Shown here: positions 5,705 through 8,030 of the stretch, in pieces | Layout: each line of letters starts with the position of its first letter | Position numbering within the stretch: the stretch's first letter is position 1 | NCBI GenBank assembly: GCA_030696545.1 | Contig: JAUYSA010000300.1 | Coordinates: 1-8,030 of the forward strand | Length of the DNA stretch: 8,030 nucleotides | From: Hyphomonadaceae bacterium | GTDB taxonomy: Bacteria; Pseudomonadota; Alphaproteobacteria; Caulobacterales; Hyphomonadaceae | Reading direction: 5' to 3' | The notes under the pieces: generated by a model | What the model was told of the DNA's origin: nothing | Seen by the model: only the letters and a program-made list of their open reading frames with translations | Databases searched by the model: none | Position numbers and translations under genes: made by a program

Positions 5705-8030
5705 ATGACGGCGGAACAGCCCCAGTTCATCCACCTTCGTGTCCGCACAGCGCTGTCGCTGCTGCAGAGCATGATCCGTCCCAAGGATCTCGCGAAATGG
5801 GCCTCAACCACCGGCGCCCCCGCTGTCGGCGTCACCGATGACAACCTCTTCGCCGCCCTCGAACTCGCCGAAGCGCTCAGCGACGCCGGCGTCCAGTCCA
5901 TCACCGGCCTGACCATCGACGTGGTGGAACCAGGCGTGACAGGCGAGGTCGGCACGCTCGCCCTGATCGCCCAGACCGAGGCCGGCTACCGCAACCTCAT
6001 GGAACTCTCCTCCATGGCGTTCCTCACCCCCGCCGGCGACGACAAGCGCGTCAGGATCGCTGACATTCTCGCCCACGCAGAAGGCCTGATCTGCCTCACC
6101 GGCGGCCATGGCGGCCTGCTCAACCGCCGCGCCGCCACCGGCCGCATTGACGAAGTCCGCGCCCGTCTCGCCGAACTCGCCGCCGCCTTCCCGAACCGCC
6201 TCTACATCGAACTCCAGCGCCACGGCCTGCCCGAGGAGGGCGCCGCCGAAGGCCCGCTCATCGATCTCGCCTACGAACTCAATCTCCCGCTCGTCGCCAC
6301 CAATGACGCCCGCTTCGAAAAGCCCGCGCAGCATCAGGTCCACGACGTCCTGATGTGCATCGCCAACTCCGCCTATGTCAGCCAGGCTGATCGCCCGCGC
6401 GCATCACCGCAACAGTATCTCAAATCCCCCGCCGAGATGATCGCTGCCTTCTCCGACCTGCCCGAAGCCCTCGCATCCACGGTCGAGATCGCCCAGCGCT
6501 GCTCCTACCGCCCGAAAAAACACAAGCCGATCCTCCCGCCCTTCAACACCGGCCGCGGCCGCGACGAAGCGGCCGAACTCGCAGCCCAGGCGAAAGCCGG
6601 CCTTAAGGAACGGCTGAAGATCGTCCAGCCCGCCGCCGAACTCAGCGTTTACGAGGAACGCCTCGCCTACGAACTCGGCATCATCGAGCGCATGGGCTTC
6701 CCCGGCTACTTCCTCATCGTGTCGGACTTCATCAAATGGGCGAAGGCTCACGACATCCCGGTCGGGCCGGGCAGGGGCTCGGGCGCAGGCTCCGTCGTCG
6801 CCTGGTGCCTCACCATCACAGATCTCGATCCCATCCGCTTCGGCCTGCTGTTCGAGCGCTTCCTCAACCCCGAACGCGTCTCGATGCCCGACTTCGACGT
6901 CGACTTCTGCCAGGAACGCCGCGGGGAAGTCATCGAATACGTGCGCGAAAAATACGGCAAGGATCGCGTCGCCCAGATCATCACCTTCGGCACGCTCCAG
7001 GCCCGCGCCGTGCTGCGCGACGTTGGCCGCGTGATGCAGCTTCCCTTCCACCAGGTCGACAAGCTGGCCAAGCTCGTGCCCTTCAATCCCGCCAAGCCTC
7101 CAACGCTCGCGGAATCGCTTGAGATGGAGCCCAAGCTCGAAGAAGCCATCGAGGAAGACGAAACCGTCGCCGCCCTGTTCGAAACCGCCCAGCAGCTCGA
7201 AGGTCTCTACCGCAACGCCTCCACCCACGCCGCCGGCATCGTCATCGGAGACCGGCCGCTGGTCGAACTCGTCGGCCTCTACCGCGATCCGAAGTCGGAA
7301 ATTCCCGCCAGCCAGTTCAACATGAAATGGGCCGAGGCCGCAGGCCTCGTGAAGTTCGACTTCCTCGGCCTCAAGACGCTCACCGTCATCGACCGCGCTA
7401 TCAAGATGATTGCGGACAAGGGCGTCACGGTCGATCTCGCCCGCCTGCCGCTTGACGATGCGAAGACCTACGAAATGCTCCAGAAGGGCGACGTCGTCGG
7501 CGTGTTCCAGGTTGAAAGCCAGGGCATGCGCCGCGCTCTCGTCGACATGATCCCCGACAGGTTCGAGGATCTCATCGTTCTCGTCGCGCTCTATCGTCCC
7601 GGTCCGATGGCCAACATCCCCACCTATTGCAACCGCAAGAAGGGTCTGGAGCAAACGACCTACTACAGCGACGCACTGACGCCATGGCTCAAGCCCATCC
7701 TCGAGCCGACCTTCGGCATCATCACCTATCAGGAACAGGTGATGCAGATCGCCCGGGATATGGCAGGCTACTCGTTCGGCGAGGCCGACATGCTTCGCCG
7801 CGCCATGGGTAAGAAGATCCGCGCGGAAATGGACAAGCAGCGCGTGCGCTTCATGCAAGGCGCTGAAGAGAAGGGCGTCACCAAGGCTGACGCCGACATG
7901 ACGTTCGAAGCCTGCGCAAAATTCGCTGACTACGGCTTCAACAAATCCCACTCCGCGCCTTACGCGCTGCTCACCTATCAAACCGCCTGGCTCAAGGCGA
8001 ACCACCCGGTGGAGTTCCTCGCCGCCTCGA
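5705..8030 (+). CDS. dnaE: DNA polymerase III subunit alpha (DnaE1 type), 3' truncated
   Basis: Catalytic subunit of the replicative DNA polymerase (family C), working with the beta clamp and a separate DnaQ proofreading exonuclease. The frame is open from ATG 5705 to the window end, giving 775 complete codons of an expected 1150 or so; the distal fingers, helix-hairpin-helix, OB-fold and clamp-binding regions are missing. Residues 1 to about 270 are the PHP domain, which has lost its metal ligands (LRVRT at 11-15 where active domains have HxH). The polymerase core shows VGPGRGSGAGS (353-363), PDFDVDFC (395-402) with catalytic D398 and D400, and the third Asp at D552 in VKFDFLGLKTLT, matching E. 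coli D401, D403 and D555. Also seen are LVALYRPGPM, TYQEQVMQIA, MLRRAMGKK and FNKSHSAPYALLTYQT. AGGGA at 5693-5697, seven bases upstream, supports the start. Close likeness to E. coli DnaE favours DnaE1 over the translesion DnaE2/ImuC. Confidence 0.96.
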   Translation, partial: MTAEQPQFIHLRVRTALSLLQSMIRPKDLAKWASTTGAPAVGVTDDNLFAALELAEALSDAGVQSITGLTIDVVEPGVTGEVGTLALIAQTEAGYRNLMELSSMAFLTPAGDDKRVRIADILAHAEGLICLTGGHGGLLNRRAATGRIDEVRARLAELAAAFPNRLYIELQRHGLPEEGAAEGPLIDLAYELNLPLVATNDARFEKPAQHQVHDVLMCIANSAYVSQADRPRASPQQYLKSPAEMIAAFSDLPEALASTVEIAQRCSYRPKKHKPILPPFNTGRGRDEAAELAAQAKAGLKERLKIVQPAAELSVYEERLAYELGIIERMGFPGYFLIVSDFIKWAKAHDIPVGPGRGSGAGSVVAWCLTITDLDPIRFGLLFERFLNPERVSMPDFDVDFCQERRGEVIEYVREKYGKDRVAQIITFGTLQARAVLRDVGRVMQLPFHQVDKLAKLVPFNPAKPPTLAESLEMEPKLEEAIEEDETVAALFETAQQLEGLYRNASTHAAGIVIGDRPLVELVGLYRDPKSEIPASQFNMKWAEAAGLVKFDFLGLKTLTVIDRAIKMIADKGVTVDLARLPLDDAKTYEMLQKGDVVGVFQVESQGMRRALVDMIPDRFEDLIVLVALYRPGPMANIPTYCNRKKGLEQTTYYSDALTPWLKPILEPTFGIITYQEQVMQIARDMAGYSFGEADMLRRAMGKKIRAEMDKQRVRFMQGAEEKGVTKADADMTFEACAKFADYGFNKSHSAPYALLTYQTAWLKANHPVEFLAAS

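Noticed and set aside
6404..8005. 533-codon open frame on the - strand opposite dnaE
   Set aside because: It lies wholly antisense to an intact dnaE with all catalytic motifs. Its translation is a low-complexity mix rich in Glu, Asp, Gly, Val and His, as expected from reading GC-rich codons on the opposite strand, and it shows no recognisable domain.
1..8030. A defence island, mobile element or other new multi-gene system
   Set aside because: Every gene is a recognised chromosomal housekeeping family in a conserved order, with no transposase, integrase, direct repeats, tRNA junction or abrupt composition change.

Overview
The window is a gene-dense stretch of a GC-rich alphaproteobacterial chromosome, with every gene on the + strand. 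The evidence is the gene order (RNase J, methylmalonyl-CoA epimerase, DUF1467 protein, proS, lolC/E, lolD, dnaE), the short prolyl-tRNA synthetase without an editing insertion, and the DUF1467 family, which is essentially alphaproteobacterial. A Hyphomonas/Caulobacter-like lineage is plausible, but genus cannot be fixed from this sequence.

Layout. Positions 1-1471 hold the 3' part of an RNase J gene, whose 5' end lies outside the window. Fourteen bases later comes mce (1486-1905), and nine bases after that a small two-helix membrane protein (1915-2166); these three look like one transcription unit. The only sizeable gap, 2167-2259, separates them from a second compact cluster: proS (2260-3591), a lipoprotein-releasing permease overlapping the proS stop (3588-4955), lolD overlapping the permease stop by one base (4955-5680), and dnaE (5705 to the window end, 3' truncated).

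How the genes fit together. The cluster mixes core functions: RNA processing and decay (RNase J), propionyl-CoA catabolism (Mce), tRNAPro charging (ProS), extraction of lipoproteins from the inner membrane (LolC/E with LolD), and replication (DNA polymerase III alpha). Only lolC/E and lolD form an obvious complex. The others seem to be tied by conserved synteny and co-transcription rather than by a shared pathway.

I found no mobile element, CRISPR array, tRNA or rRNA, phage gene, defence system or new multi-gene system. The points worth a second look are at protein level: a lone LolC/E permease with a Hook-like motif, an enlarged periplasmic loop and exactly two cysteines, both predicted periplasmic; an epimerase with Ala at a usually acidic active-site position; a DnaE PHP domain stripped of its metal ligands; and a ProRS without a cis-editing domain.
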